This document shows positions 56,924 to 64,000 of a stretch of DNA of 64,000 bases, piece after piece; position 1 is the first letter of the stretch, and each line of letters opens with the position of its first letter. The notes beneath the pieces are model-generated. The model made no database searches. It was not told the DNA's origin and was given only the letters and a program-made list of their open reading frames with translations. The translations under genes were made by a program, and so were the position numbers. Source of the DNA: Planctomycetota bacterium (GTDB lineage: Bacteria > Planctomycetota > PLA2); assembly GCA_021776785.1 (NCBI GenBank), contig JAJFFF010000012.1, positions 186,001 through 250,000 on the forward strand, given 5' to 3'.

Positions 56924-57280
56924 ATGACCAGCGATCAAAACCATCTCCGCGGTCACGTGTCCTCATCGGATGTGAGTTCTGAGGGCAGTGAGAACCGCAC
57001 TGTAACGAAAAAAGAACTTGTGGGACGCATCGCGGACCGCACGGGCCAAACGAAGGTCATCACCAAGGACATCATTCAGATGTTTTTGGATGAGATCATC
57101 AGTGAGCTCGGCCGCGGCAACCGTCTTGAGTTTCGCGAGTTCGGCGTGTTCGAGATCAAAGAACGCGCCGCGCGTAAGGCGCAAAACCCCCGCACACTTG
57201 AGAAGGTCGAGGTTCCGGCCAAAAAGGTCGTGAAGTTCAAGGTTGGGCGGTTGATGAAGGAGCGGGTTGGCGTTGCGTGA
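56924..57280 (+). CDS. hup: HU/IHF-family DNA-binding protein
   Basis: Nucleoid protein that bends DNA as a dimer. The first 27 residues are an extra acidic/Ser-rich extension (SSSDVSSEGSENRTV). The HU fold follows: TKKELVGRIADRTGQTKVIT, GRGNRLEFREFGVFEIKERA, and the DNA-arm signature region ARKAQNPRTLEKVEVPAKK. The Arg/Pro in RxxxNPRT is conserved. 118 residues. A good promoter lies 94 bp upstream. The gap after it contains modular repeats. Confidence 0.92.
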   Translation: MTSDQNHLRGHVSSSDVSSEGSENRTVTKKELVGRIADRTGQTKVITKDIIQMFLDEIISELGRGNRLEFREFGVFEIKERAARKAQNPRTLEKVEVPAKKVVKFKVGRLMKERVGVA

Positions 57281-57289
57281 GAGAGCCTG

Positions 57290-57307
57290 AGGTCTTACGA
57301 CCTTTCT
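57290..57307 (+). terminator. Small hairpin after the HU gene
   Basis: AGGTC-TTAC-GACCT followed by TTTC, 10 bp after the HU stop. Short stem, so only a weak terminator candidate. Confidence 0.4.
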
Positions 57308-57356
57308 GCCTTCTGATACCCCTTCTTGCTCATCTTCATCACAGTGTTTCTTGGTT

Positions 57357-57473
57357 CAACGGCTCACGCCGTTGAGACCTTCTCGTTTGAGCGGTTCGGC
57401 ATGAACGCCGAACTTGATCCTCGCCTCTGGCGGCGCTCTTGAACTTGTCCTGGTTCAACATCTAACGACGTTG
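57357..57473 (-). repeat. Modular intergenic hairpin repeat, copy 3 (opposite strand)
   Basis: Contains four hairpins: CAACGGC-TCAC-GCCGTTG (57357-57374), GTTCGGC-ATGAAC-GCCGAAC (57394-57413), CGCC-TCT-GGCG (57422-57432) and CAACATC-TAAC-GACGTTG (57456-57473). Read on the minus strand the order and flanks match copies 1 and 2 (CGCCAGAGGCG, then GCATGCC-GAACCG-like, then TCTCAAC...GTTGAACCA), with an extra terminal hairpin. Confidence 0.75.
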
Positions 57474-57486
57474 AGCCGAAAAATGC

Positions 57487-59346
57487 TCACTCCGCCTTCT
57501 TCGCAGCGCGAAGAAGTCTTGAATGATAGCGCTTAAATTTCTTGTCCAACGACTGCCAGGAGTCGCCTTCGTCCGTTAGTCCCATCACGTCGCGGAAGGC
57601 TTCGTAGGCGCTCGCGAAACGTTCGCCCTGGCGCTTGGCGAGCGATGCCGGCTTGTCCTTGCCGTTCATCGCCGTGCGCAAGAGGTCGTGGTACTTGGCG
57701 CGGTGCGCACCCTTCTCGCCCTCAAGCATGAAGTGCGTCAGCAAATAAGAGTGCGCATACATCAGCTCGATCACGACGTTGCCTTCGAAGTCACGCACCC
57801 AGTTCGACGCATCCTCCGGTGTGTCCTCGTCTTCTGACAAAGACGGCCGCCACGTTCGACCGACGTACTGGGAAAACTCGCGGTACGTGTTGAGTTGCAC
57901 AAGCTCGCGCAACGGGATCAGCGGCACGCCGTTGTCCTTCATCGCCTGGAGCACCGCAATGCGTCGCCCAGGAAATCCGGTGAACTCCGCTTTACCCGTG
58001 GCGACGTCGTGCTGGACGCCGGACCCGGCGTACTCCGCCCAGCCTTCGGTCAACCAAAGCCCCGTCCATTCGTCGAATCGGCGCGGGGACCACTTCTTTT
58101 TGGGGTCCTTGGAGTAGTACCAATGAAGCTGATGCACGCCGATGTGAGCCAGGTTGGTTCCGACATGCGGTGCGAGGTTGGCCTCGGTGCTCAGATGCGC
58201 GACGCCCCAACCGGTCGTGGGGATGAAGTCGCACTCCGGGCTCACCTCGAACCCATCGCCACCGAGGCGACGCATGTCTTCGGCCTTTTCGACGACAACC
58301 TGATAGAGGTAGCGCGTCGGCGGCACCAACCCGAGCGGCTTGCCAAAGTTTTTGTCAAACGACGCGTACATCGTGGATAGCGCGGTGATGAGCTTGTTGC
58401 CCTTGGCCTTTAGTTCCGCGCGCTTGGCTTCGGCGTTGTCGGCTGCTTTGTCATACGCGAGCAAAACCACAAACGGACGGGTCGCGAGCGCGACGAACGC
58501 GCGATCGTTGAGCAACTGCGACGCACTCGCCGTCGCTCTTTCGATCGCATCGGCCGCCGGGTTCTCCGCGCGCTCCTTCATCCACGTGCGGTGCGCTTCG
58601 AGCCGCGCTAGGATCGCCTCGAACTCGTCGGGCGCGAACCAGTACTGCTTTTTGGCTTCGAACCGGTCTTGATACTTGTCAATGAACGCCTGGTCCTCGG
58701 ACTCGAGCTTGGCGTAGTTGTCGTTCATCGACCCCCAAACCTGCGCAAAGTCCTTGCTGGCCTCGGTGACCGACTTGTTGCCCGCGTAGCGGTTGGCTTC
58801 GGCATCGCTCGGATCCTGGCGCAAAAGCGCCTTGTAGATCGAGAGCTGTTTGCTGGACCAAAACGCCTCGTCTTTGTCGTAACCGCGCGCGCGCGCCTCG
58901 GCGAGCCATGCGCGCAACTCGTTCGGTTCGGCAACCGCGACTTTGGAGGTGATGCCCAACCACCAGTCCTGCTTCGAGACTTCGCCGCCGCCGCCATCTC
59001 CAGCGCCCTTGTCGCCCGACATGACGATGGCGAGGATCGCACCGACGACAACAACGCCGCCGATCGCGAAGATCGGCATCATGTTCTTTTTGGGCGGAGC
59101 CGCGCGGGCCGGTCGGGGCTCACTCGGTTCACTGCGACGACGCGAGCGCGTCGGCGCGCTCGGCGCGTCATCGGTAGCCGCCCGACGCGTAAATGCTTTG
59201 TCGGGATCCTTGAGCGACCGCTTCGCAACCGGGGCTTCGCCCACGATCAATATGGTTCCGCAGTTCGAGCACGCGAACTTGCCGCCACGCTCGAGGCTGG
59301 TCACGTCGAGCATGGTTCCGCACTGACTGCACTTTTGCCTACGCAT
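57487..59346 (-). CDS. Zinc-ribbon membrane protein with gluzincin-like peptidase domain lacking the catalytic Glu
   Basis: A 619-residue protein. The ATG at 59346 is preceded by AAGGAG (a TTG one codon upstream is less likely). N-terminal zinc ribbon (Cys 6/9 and 26/29), a basic linker, one membrane helix (90-109), then a large external domain. Near residues 400-440 it has LAHIGVHQLHWYY and WLTEGWAEYAGSG: the spacing and the EGxAEY element of DUF1570-like gluzincins, but HExxH is HIGVH, so the catalytic Glu is missing. It is thus probably a pseudo-peptidase. A related gene follows upstream in the transcript direction. Confidence 0.65.
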   Translation of the reverse strand: MRRQKCSQCGTMLDVTSLERGGKFACSNCGTILIVGEAPVAKRSLKDPDKAFTRRAATDDAPSAPTRSRRRSEPSEPRPARAAPPKKNMMPIFAIGGVVVVGAILAIVMSGDKGAGDGGGGEVSKQDWWLGITSKVAVAEPNELRAWLAEARARGYDKDEAFWSSKQLSIYKALLRQDPSDAEANRYAGNKSVTEASKDFAQVWGSMNDNYAKLESEDQAFIDKYQDRFEAKKQYWFAPDEFEAILARLEAHRTWMKERAENPAADAIERATASASQLLNDRAFVALATRPFVVLLAYDKAADNAEAKRAELKAKGNKLITALSTMYASFDKNFGKPLGLVPPTRYLYQVVVEKAEDMRRLGGDGFEVSPECDFIPTTGWGVAHLSTEANLAPHVGTNLAHIGVHQLHWYYSKDPKKKWSPRRFDEWTGLWLTEGWAEYAGSGVQHDVATGKAEFTGFPGRRIAVLQAMKDNGVPLIPLRELVQLNTYREFSQYVGRTWRPSLSEDEDTPEDASNWVRDFEGNVVIELMYAHSYLLTHFMLEGEKGAHRAKYHDLLRTAMNGKDKPASLAKRQGERFASAYEAFRDVMGLTDEGDSWQSLDKKFKRYHSRLLRAAKKAE

Positions 59347-59371
59347 CAAATCTCCTTGCCGACCCCTCGCC

Positions 59372-60955
59372 TCAGCGCGTGGCGTAAACGGCTCCGTCCA
59401 ACCGCATCCAGGCGGCCGCGTCCTTCACTTCAAACACCGTCTCAAACCAGGTGATGCCCCGTTGTTTCCCGTCCACCAAGCCGCGCAGGTACTTCCGGAA
59501 CTGAGGCGCGCGCTCCTTGGTGTGTAGGAATTGCACCAGAGTGTAGGCCAGCTCCGAAAATCCCGCCTCATCCAGCCCGACTCGCTCGCCCTGGGCGTCG
59601 GCGAGTTGGCGGACCGACTGGACGCGGCTCCGACGTTCGACGATGTTTTGCACGGTCGGCCGGTGCTCGATCGCGCGCTTGCCGAGCTGCGACGATTTGA
59701 CCTGCCGCGCGGCCATAAACGAGGGCCACCCTTCCTTCAACCAGTACGCGCGCGAGTAGTCGAGGCGATTGTCCAGCGGGTTTTTGGGATCGTGGGCCCA
59801 GGAACGGAGGATCTGCGCCGCCGCGAGATAGGCCTGCGACTCCAAGAACTGGGCTAGGTCCGCCTTGGCCCGGTCGGCCACGGACGGCGTGTCGGCCGGG
59901 TCGGCCGGGTCGGCCGGGTCGTCGTTAGCGGCACCGCCGCCGTCGGCGTTGATGCTCTCTCCCAAGGACTGTGCGCTCGAAAAAGTCCAACCCGAACGCT
60001 TGTCGAAGTAGCCGCGTCGATACGGGGACTGGGACTCGCGTGCGCCGCGCGCATTCGCGAAATCGAGGTAGGTCTCCGCATCCGCGAACACCCATTGCAC
60101 AAACAGCGTGCGCGATCCGATCGGACGCGCCTTGCTGATCTCGGGATAGAGCTTTTGGAGGTCGGCGAGTAATCCTTCGTACACGCCGCGCCACGTTTCC
60201 ATCTCGCGGCGATAGGCTTCGCGCCGCGCTTCGATCCGCGCCGTCTCCGATGCGGATTCTTCGCCTTCAATGCGCTCCAAATCGCTCGCCGAGTAGAACA
60301 CGAGAAACGGCCCAAACTTTTTGTGCACAAACGGAAAGTCGGTTTGGAACATCGCGCGTGCGCGTTGCACGCCGATCTGCACGGCTTCGTATTCCGGATC
60401 CTCGGCAAGCCGCGCGATGTGCTGGCGCGCCGCGGTCAAGCGCGCGGTCGCGATGGAGTACTCGTCGTCGGTCAAAAAAATCGGGTCGCCGGCTTCGACC
60501 CAGCCACCGTACTGCTCAAACATCGCGGTGATCTCGGGATGATCGACGCGCGTGTTCTGCATCGCCTCCCAAGTCGCCGCAAACCCTTCGATCGACTGGA
60601 GCGTGCGGCGTCCGACGCCGGCGTTCGCTTCCACGTCGGTTTCGTCGAGCTCAAGCACGCGGGCGTAGGCCCAGCGGCTTTTTTCTTTCCACCACGCGGC
60701 GTCACGATCAAAGCCATACGTCCGCCCCTGCGCCAGCAAACGACGGAGTTCGCGCGGGGCCAGGACCCGTTCCTTCCCGGAAGCACGCAGCGTCTGGGTC
60801 GCCCACCACGCATCGCGCTCGGGTGTTGCGGCCGGCTGACCCGCCGCGGCCGAGGACGCACGCTTGGGACCGCGACGGCCGCCTTCCCCACATCCCAAAC
60901 TGGTTAAGAGCAGTGCGCCGAACGCGACCGCGAGGCCAAATCCCAATCTCCGCAT
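59372..60955 (-). CDS. Lipoprotein paralogue of the peptidase-like domain, HExxH lost
   Basis: A 527-residue protein with a lipoprotein signal (AFGALLLTSLGC). The start is MRRLGFGLAV at 60955; MLPF at 60967 is an alternative. The external domain parallels that of the neighbouring protein (ELRRLLAQGRTYGFDRDAAW matches ELRAWLAEARARGYDKDEAF; YWLKEGWPSFMAARQV matches WLTEGWAEYAGSGVQ). The region where HExxH should be (YLAAAQILRSWAHD) has no His-Glu motif, so zinc catalysis is lost. It contains a DPADPADPAD tandem. Probably co-transcribed with the 57487 gene (25 bp between them). Confidence 0.6.
   Translation of the reverse strand: MRRLGFGLAVAFGALLLTSLGCGEGGRRGPKRASSAAAGQPAATPERDAWWATQTLRASGKERVLAPRELRRLLAQGRTYGFDRDAAWWKEKSRWAYARVLELDETDVEANAGVGRRTLQSIEGFAATWEAMQNTRVDHPEITAMFEQYGGWVEAGDPIFLTDDEYSIATARLTAARQHIARLAEDPEYEAVQIGVQRARAMFQTDFPFVHKKFGPFLVFYSASDLERIEGEESASETARIEARREAYRREMETWRGVYEGLLADLQKLYPEISKARPIGSRTLFVQWVFADAETYLDFANARGARESQSPYRRGYFDKRSGWTFSSAQSLGESINADGGGAANDDPADPADPADTPSVADRAKADLAQFLESQAYLAAAQILRSWAHDPKNPLDNRLDYSRAYWLKEGWPSFMAARQVKSSQLGKRAIEHRPTVQNIVERRSRVQSVRQLADAQGERVGLDEAGFSELAYTLVQFLHTKERAPQFRKYLRGLVDGKQRGITWFETVFEVKDAAAWMRLDGAVYATR
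59891..59917 (-). repeat. 9-bp coding tandem repeat
   Basis: Three perfect units of GTCGGCCGG, encoding the DPADPADPAD stretch in the lipoprotein. Confidence 0.9.
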
Positions 60956-61082
60956 GAAGGGGAGCATTGTAGGGCAGACCGATCCGCGCGGGGGAGCCAG
61001 CGCGCAACGCCGACCCATTTTTACCGGACGTGGACACGGCGCTCGTGGGCGACCGGCGGCGCGGCTTACGCCGAGGCGGCCG

Positions 61083-61913
61083 TCACTTCCACTCGATGCC
61101 GTGTTTGCTGCCTTCCGACTCGGCCCACTGCTTCGCTTCGGACTCGGTCTCGAACGTCTCGTCGGGGATCAGCTGACTGATCGCCCAGCGCGTGAACGAC
61201 ACATTGGACTGCCACTCTTTGTAGCGCGCCTCCCACCAAGCGGCAGGCGGATTCGTCGGCGAATTCGGGTTGGCCGGAAACGGCTCGTCCAAGTGCTCCG
61301 CGAGTTTGCGGAACGCCTCTTTGTGTTTGATGTATCCGAAGTAGCGCGCGGCCGCCTTGTGGCGCTCGCCGGTGTCCTTACGGTGGAAACGTTCGGCCAT
61401 TTTGATGCCGTCGGCCCGCTTGTATCCAAGGCGTCCCAGGGTGACGAGGGAGGCGCAGATGACGGCGGTGCGCTTATCGCTCTTTAAGACGCCCATCACT
61501 TTCTTGCCCGCGGCCTTCGCTGCATGGGACTGGCGCCCCACCGCCGCGATGGCAGCCACGGCGACCGTAAACTCCTTGTGCTTGATGTGCTTGAGCAGCG
61601 CTTTGCACACCTCGGGATGGTTCCACTCGCCCAAGCGCGTCAACGCCTTGATGCGCGCTTCGTTGTCTTTCTTGGCCGCTTTCCATTCCTTTTGGAAGCG
61701 GGCCACCTGCCGGCGCGCGATCGCGCTGTCCCCCACGTCGGTGCCCGGATCGAGCACTTGGATCGCACCGGGCTTGCGCGCCTCACGCTCCTCGCGCTCG
61801 CGCTTCTCCCGCACGTTGGGGTCTTCCGGCTCTTCGGGTTGGTCCTCGCCCTCGGCCCACAAGCCGGTGGGCACAGCCAACAAAACCAGGATCCAAAGCC
61901 AGCGATACTTCAT
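61083..61913 (-). CDS. Secreted HEAT-repeat protein
   Basis: A 276-residue protein with a signal peptide (MKYRWLWILVLLAVPTGLWAEG). After an acidic/basic coiled linker come HEAT-like helix pairs: IKALTRLGEWNHPEVCKALLKHI, FTVAVAAIAAVGRQSHAAKAAG, RTAVICASLVTLGRLGYKRAD. A charged C-terminal part ends EGSKHGIEWK. No catalytic motif. It belongs to the group of extracytoplasmic HEAT proteins in this window (16998, 54910). Confidence 0.65.
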   Translation of the reverse strand: MKYRWLWILVLLAVPTGLWAEGEDQPEEPEDPNVREKREREEREARKPGAIQVLDPGTDVGDSAIARRQVARFQKEWKAAKKDNEARIKALTRLGEWNHPEVCKALLKHIKHKEFTVAVAAIAAVGRQSHAAKAAGKKVMGVLKSDKRTAVICASLVTLGRLGYKRADGIKMAERFHRKDTGERHKAAARYFGYIKHKEAFRKLAEHLDEPFPANPNSPTNPPAAWWEARYKEWQSNVSFTRWAISQLIPDETFETESEAKQWAESEGSKHGIEWK

Positions 61914-61924
61914 GCGTCACCACT

Positions 61925-62662
61925 TCATGCGTCACGATCGACGAGCGTGTCGGCGTAAGCGTCGGCCGCTCGCGAAATGCGCCTTCCCAACCAGAAGAGC
62001 ATTAAGAGTAGGACCGCAATTATGCCGATTCCTACCGCCATGAACCACCACTCGTCCTGAATCGGGGCGAACATAGGTTCCAGTTGGTCCGCGAAATGGG
62101 CCATGATGCCGCACCCGATCGCGGACCCCAACGCGACGGCGAGCAGGGTGGTCACGGCCTTGAGCCCAACCAGGCGGCCCAAGATCGCCCCACCAGGCGC
62201 CCCGGTCCCGGTGAGAGGAAACATGACGAACAGCGTGACGCCCGTCAGCGCCCAGCGGCGCATCCACGGCTGGCGGCTCAGCCAGAATTGGCAGTAATTC
62301 TGCAACCGTTTCAGCCACGGCCCCACGCGCGGAATGCGATACAGGCGGTGGAGGTTGAACGTAAACAGGTAGGCCACCCAACAGTCCATGATGAACACCA
62401 TCACGGCCAGTTGATACGCCGACATCTCGAACACGTTGTTGGAGATCGCGCCCTTGAGGATCAGGAGCTTGCCGGCGACGAAAAACGCCGCCGCGATCGC
62501 ACTGCCGATGCGTCCCAGCTCCCCGATCAGGTAGAGCACGACGAGCCCGCCCAAAAACAACCCCAACGGCACAAACAGGTGCATCGCGCTCATGAACGGC
62601 CTCTGCTTTTGATGCAGCTCCGACTCGGCGAGGAGGTCGTTGAATTCTACGGGGGGCCCCAT
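61925..62662 (-). CDS. Small multidrug-export-family-like (sm_multidrug_ex) membrane protein
   Basis: A 245-residue protein with about six hydrophobic helices. I start it at the ATG at 62662; longer readings run into sequence ahead of the divergent FabZ-like gene. The FPLTGTGAPGGAILGRLVGL segment is the diagnostic 'P..GTGAwxGalia..lG' of the small multidrug export family. Helices LFVPLGLFLGGLVVLYLIGE and WWFMAVGIGIIAVLLLMLFW flank it. Substrate unknown. Confidence 0.7.
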   Translation of the reverse strand: MGPPVEFNDLLAESELHQKQRPFMSAMHLFVPLGLFLGGLVVLYLIGELGRIGSAIAAAFFVAGKLLILKGAISNNVFEMSAYQLAVMVFIMDCWVAYLFTFNLHRLYRIPRVGPWLKRLQNYCQFWLSRQPWMRRWALTGVTLFVMFPLTGTGAPGGAILGRLVGLKAVTTLLAVALGSAIGCGIMAHFADQLEPMFAPIQDEWWFMAVGIGIIAVLLLMLFWLGRRISRAADAYADTLVDRDA

Positions 62663-62804
62663 TCTCACCGGTATCGTAGGCGCGTGTTGCGCGCGGTCAA
62701 CGGACCGGTGCCGACAAAGCGAAGCGCCGATGCGATTCGGGCAAGGCCGTTCTGCGGCACCATTTGTTTTTGAGTGACCGGGGCGTGCGCGGTACGCTTG
62801 CTTC

Positions 62805-63281
62805 ATGCCTCCGAAGCTGCTCGTCGATCTCGCGACGATTGACCTTGAAACGACTCAGTTCGGTCCCGACGACATCCGCACTCGCAACCCCCACCGGTTC
62901 GAACTTGAGCTCCTCAACGATGTGATTACCTACCGGCCCGACGAGGGAATCATCGTCGGCTCGCATCGCGCGCAGGAGGATGCCTTCTGGGTGAGGGGAC
63001 ACATCCCCGGTCGCCCCATCTTCCCCGGCGTGCTCATGGTCGAGACGGCCGCGCAGCTTTGTAGCTTTTATTACAACGAGTCGTTTCCGGACCGCGACCA
63101 GTTCTTTGGCTTTGGCGGGATCGAGAACACAAAGTTTCGGGGCCAGGTAGTCCCGCATCAACGCCTGGTCATTGCGGGTCGCGTGGTCCAGCTCAAAGCG
63201 CGCCGGGCGATCTTCGACACGCAGGGCTTCGTCGACGGCTCGATGGTATTCGAGTCGCGAATCGTCGGCGTCGCGGTCTAG
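62805..63281 (+). CDS. FabZ-like hotdog dehydratase
   Basis: A 158-residue single hotdog-fold protein. GHIPGRPIFPGVLMVETAAQ is the FabZ/FabA active-site helix: the catalytic His and the Glu of the VET element are present, while the usual HFPG is HIPG. FFGFGGIENTKFRGQVVPHQ is the next strand. It could be a 3-hydroxyacyl-ACP dehydratase or a thioester-pathway relative. The stop overlaps that of the convergent transporter gene in one CTAG. Confidence 0.82.
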   Translation: MPPKLLVDLATIDLETTQFGPDDIRTRNPHRFELELLNDVITYRPDEGIIVGSHRAQEDAFWVRGHIPGRPIFPGVLMVETAAQLCSFYYNESFPDRDQFFGFGGIENTKFRGQVVPHQRLVIAGRVVQLKARRAIFDTQGFVDGSMVFESRIVGVAV

Positions 63282-64000
63282 AGTTCGCCCAGCAGAGCCA
63301 CGATGCAGGCGGTCAGCTGGCAGGCCATCGCGCCCGCGATCATCGCGCGCAGCGCTAGGCGACTAAAGTCGGTGCGTCGTCCCGGCGCCAGCTGACTCAA
63401 CCCGGCGATCTGAATACCGATCGACATGAAGTTCGCGAACCCGCACAGCGCGTAGGTCGAAAGAACCGCAGCCCGGGGACTCAGTTTCCCTTTCGCGATC
63501 ATGTCGGTGAGGCTGTCGTACGCGATGAACTCGTTAAACATCGTCTTGGTACCGAGTAGCTTGCCGACACTGACGCACTCAGACCATTCGACGCCCATGA
63601 GGAACGCGAACGGAGCGAACGCGCGTGAATAGAGCCACGTGAATGTGATCCCGGGGCGGTTGAACAGTTCCGCGGCCACCCAATTCACGGACGAATCGAG
63701 GATGCGAATCAGCGCGTAGAACACGGCGAGCATCGCCACGACGTTGACCGCCAGCTTCAGCCCGGCGGTGACGCCTCCCGCCAACGCATCGAGCGCGTTC
63801 ACACCGACGGCCGATCGGTCGAGCGCGGGTTCGTCCGCCGTGCTCAAAACGGGCGTTTCGGTTTCGGGTACGAAGATCTTGGCGAATACGAACGCGGCTG
63901 GGGCGCTCATGACGGACGCGGCGATCAGATCGGCAGGCCCGCGCGTAAATCCGACCTTTTGAAACATCGCGACGTAGGCGCCGAGCACGCTCCCGGCGAT
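63278..64000 (-). CDS. NupC-family nucleoside transporter (5' end outside window)
   Basis: The C-terminal part of a concentrative nucleoside transporter, a cation-coupled nucleoside importer. The frame is open to the window edge (IAGSVLGAYVAMF), so the start is beyond 64000. Recognisable segments: LIAASVMSAPAAFVFAKIFVPETE, GVEWSECVSVGKLLGTKTMFNEFIAYDSL and STYALCGFANFMSIGIQIAGLSQLAP, all CNT-family conserved regions. About five membrane helices are visible. Confidence 0.9.
   Translation of the reverse strand: MAGSVLGAYVAMFQKVGFTRGPADLIAASVMSAPAAFVFAKIFVPETETPVLSTADEPALDRSAVGVNALDALAGGVTAGLKLAVNVVAMLAVFYALIRILDSSVNWVAAELFNRPGITFTWLYSRAFAPFAFLMGVEWSECVSVGKLLGTKTMFNEFIAYDSLTDMIAKGKLSPRAAVLSTYALCGFANFMSIGIQIAGLSQLAPGRRTDFSRLALRAMIAGAMACQLTACIVALLGEL

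Overview
The window is a GC-rich, densely coded bacterial chromosome segment (about 64 kb) with many 1-4 bp start/stop overlaps. The gene set suggests a planctomycete-like lineage: two PEP-CTERM surface proteins, many lipoproteins and membrane-anchored HEAT-repeat or zinc-ribbon proteins, an ABC permease fused to a CPBP protease, a Kelch lipoprotein and an EF-hand/deiodinase-like protein. This assignment rests on gene content only; no rRNA is present. One tRNA gene (Arg-ACG) was found, and no CRISPR array.

Layout. 1-2.4 kb: an ArsR/methyltransferase fusion and ahcY. 2.4-9.3 kb: poorly characterised membrane or secreted proteins and two tandem PEP-CTERM proteins. 9.3-16.2 kb: housekeeping (metK, secA, a response regulator, lspA, a DksA-like protein, a Xer recombinase). 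16.2-23 kb: two secreted or hypothetical genes, transaldolase, and an overlapping uvrB-uvrC pair. 23-30.5 kb: a zinc-ribbon membrane protein, a GspF-like protein, an operon with E1-like (ThiF) proteins and a NIL-domain protein interrupted by a 167-bp MITE-like element, an alpha/alpha-toroid lipoprotein, and a haem-binding lipoprotein. 30.5-33.5 kb: tRNA-Arg and a NatAB-type ABC exporter. 33.6-42.3 kb: an eight-gene arginine operon. 42.3-50.7 kb: a methyltransferase, the selenoprotein candidate, a Kelch lipoprotein, and an Mla-type lipid transport operon preceded by RsbW/RsbV-like genes. 50.7-54.2 kb: a three-gene set matching the bacterial ceramide pathway. 54.2-64 kb: anchored HEAT/TPR proteins, an HU protein, two peptidase-like proteins without an intact HExxH, a FabZ-like protein and the end of a NupC-type transporter.

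The most striking feature is at 43156-44088. An EF-hand protein reaches an in-frame UGA exactly where deiodinase-like proteins carry catalytic Sec/Cys. The same frame then continues with the family's EAHASDG motif to a normal stop. A hairpin of bacterial-SECIS geometry lies just after the UGA. I read it as one selenoprotein gene that conventional gene calling would split in two.

Other notable systems: an arginine operon using an acyl-ornithine (not ornithine) transcarbamylase and containing an unrecognised P-loop gene; a complete Spt/bCerS/CerR-like ceramide gene set; and a modular intergenic hairpin repeat, present three times, whose stems show compensatory changes.
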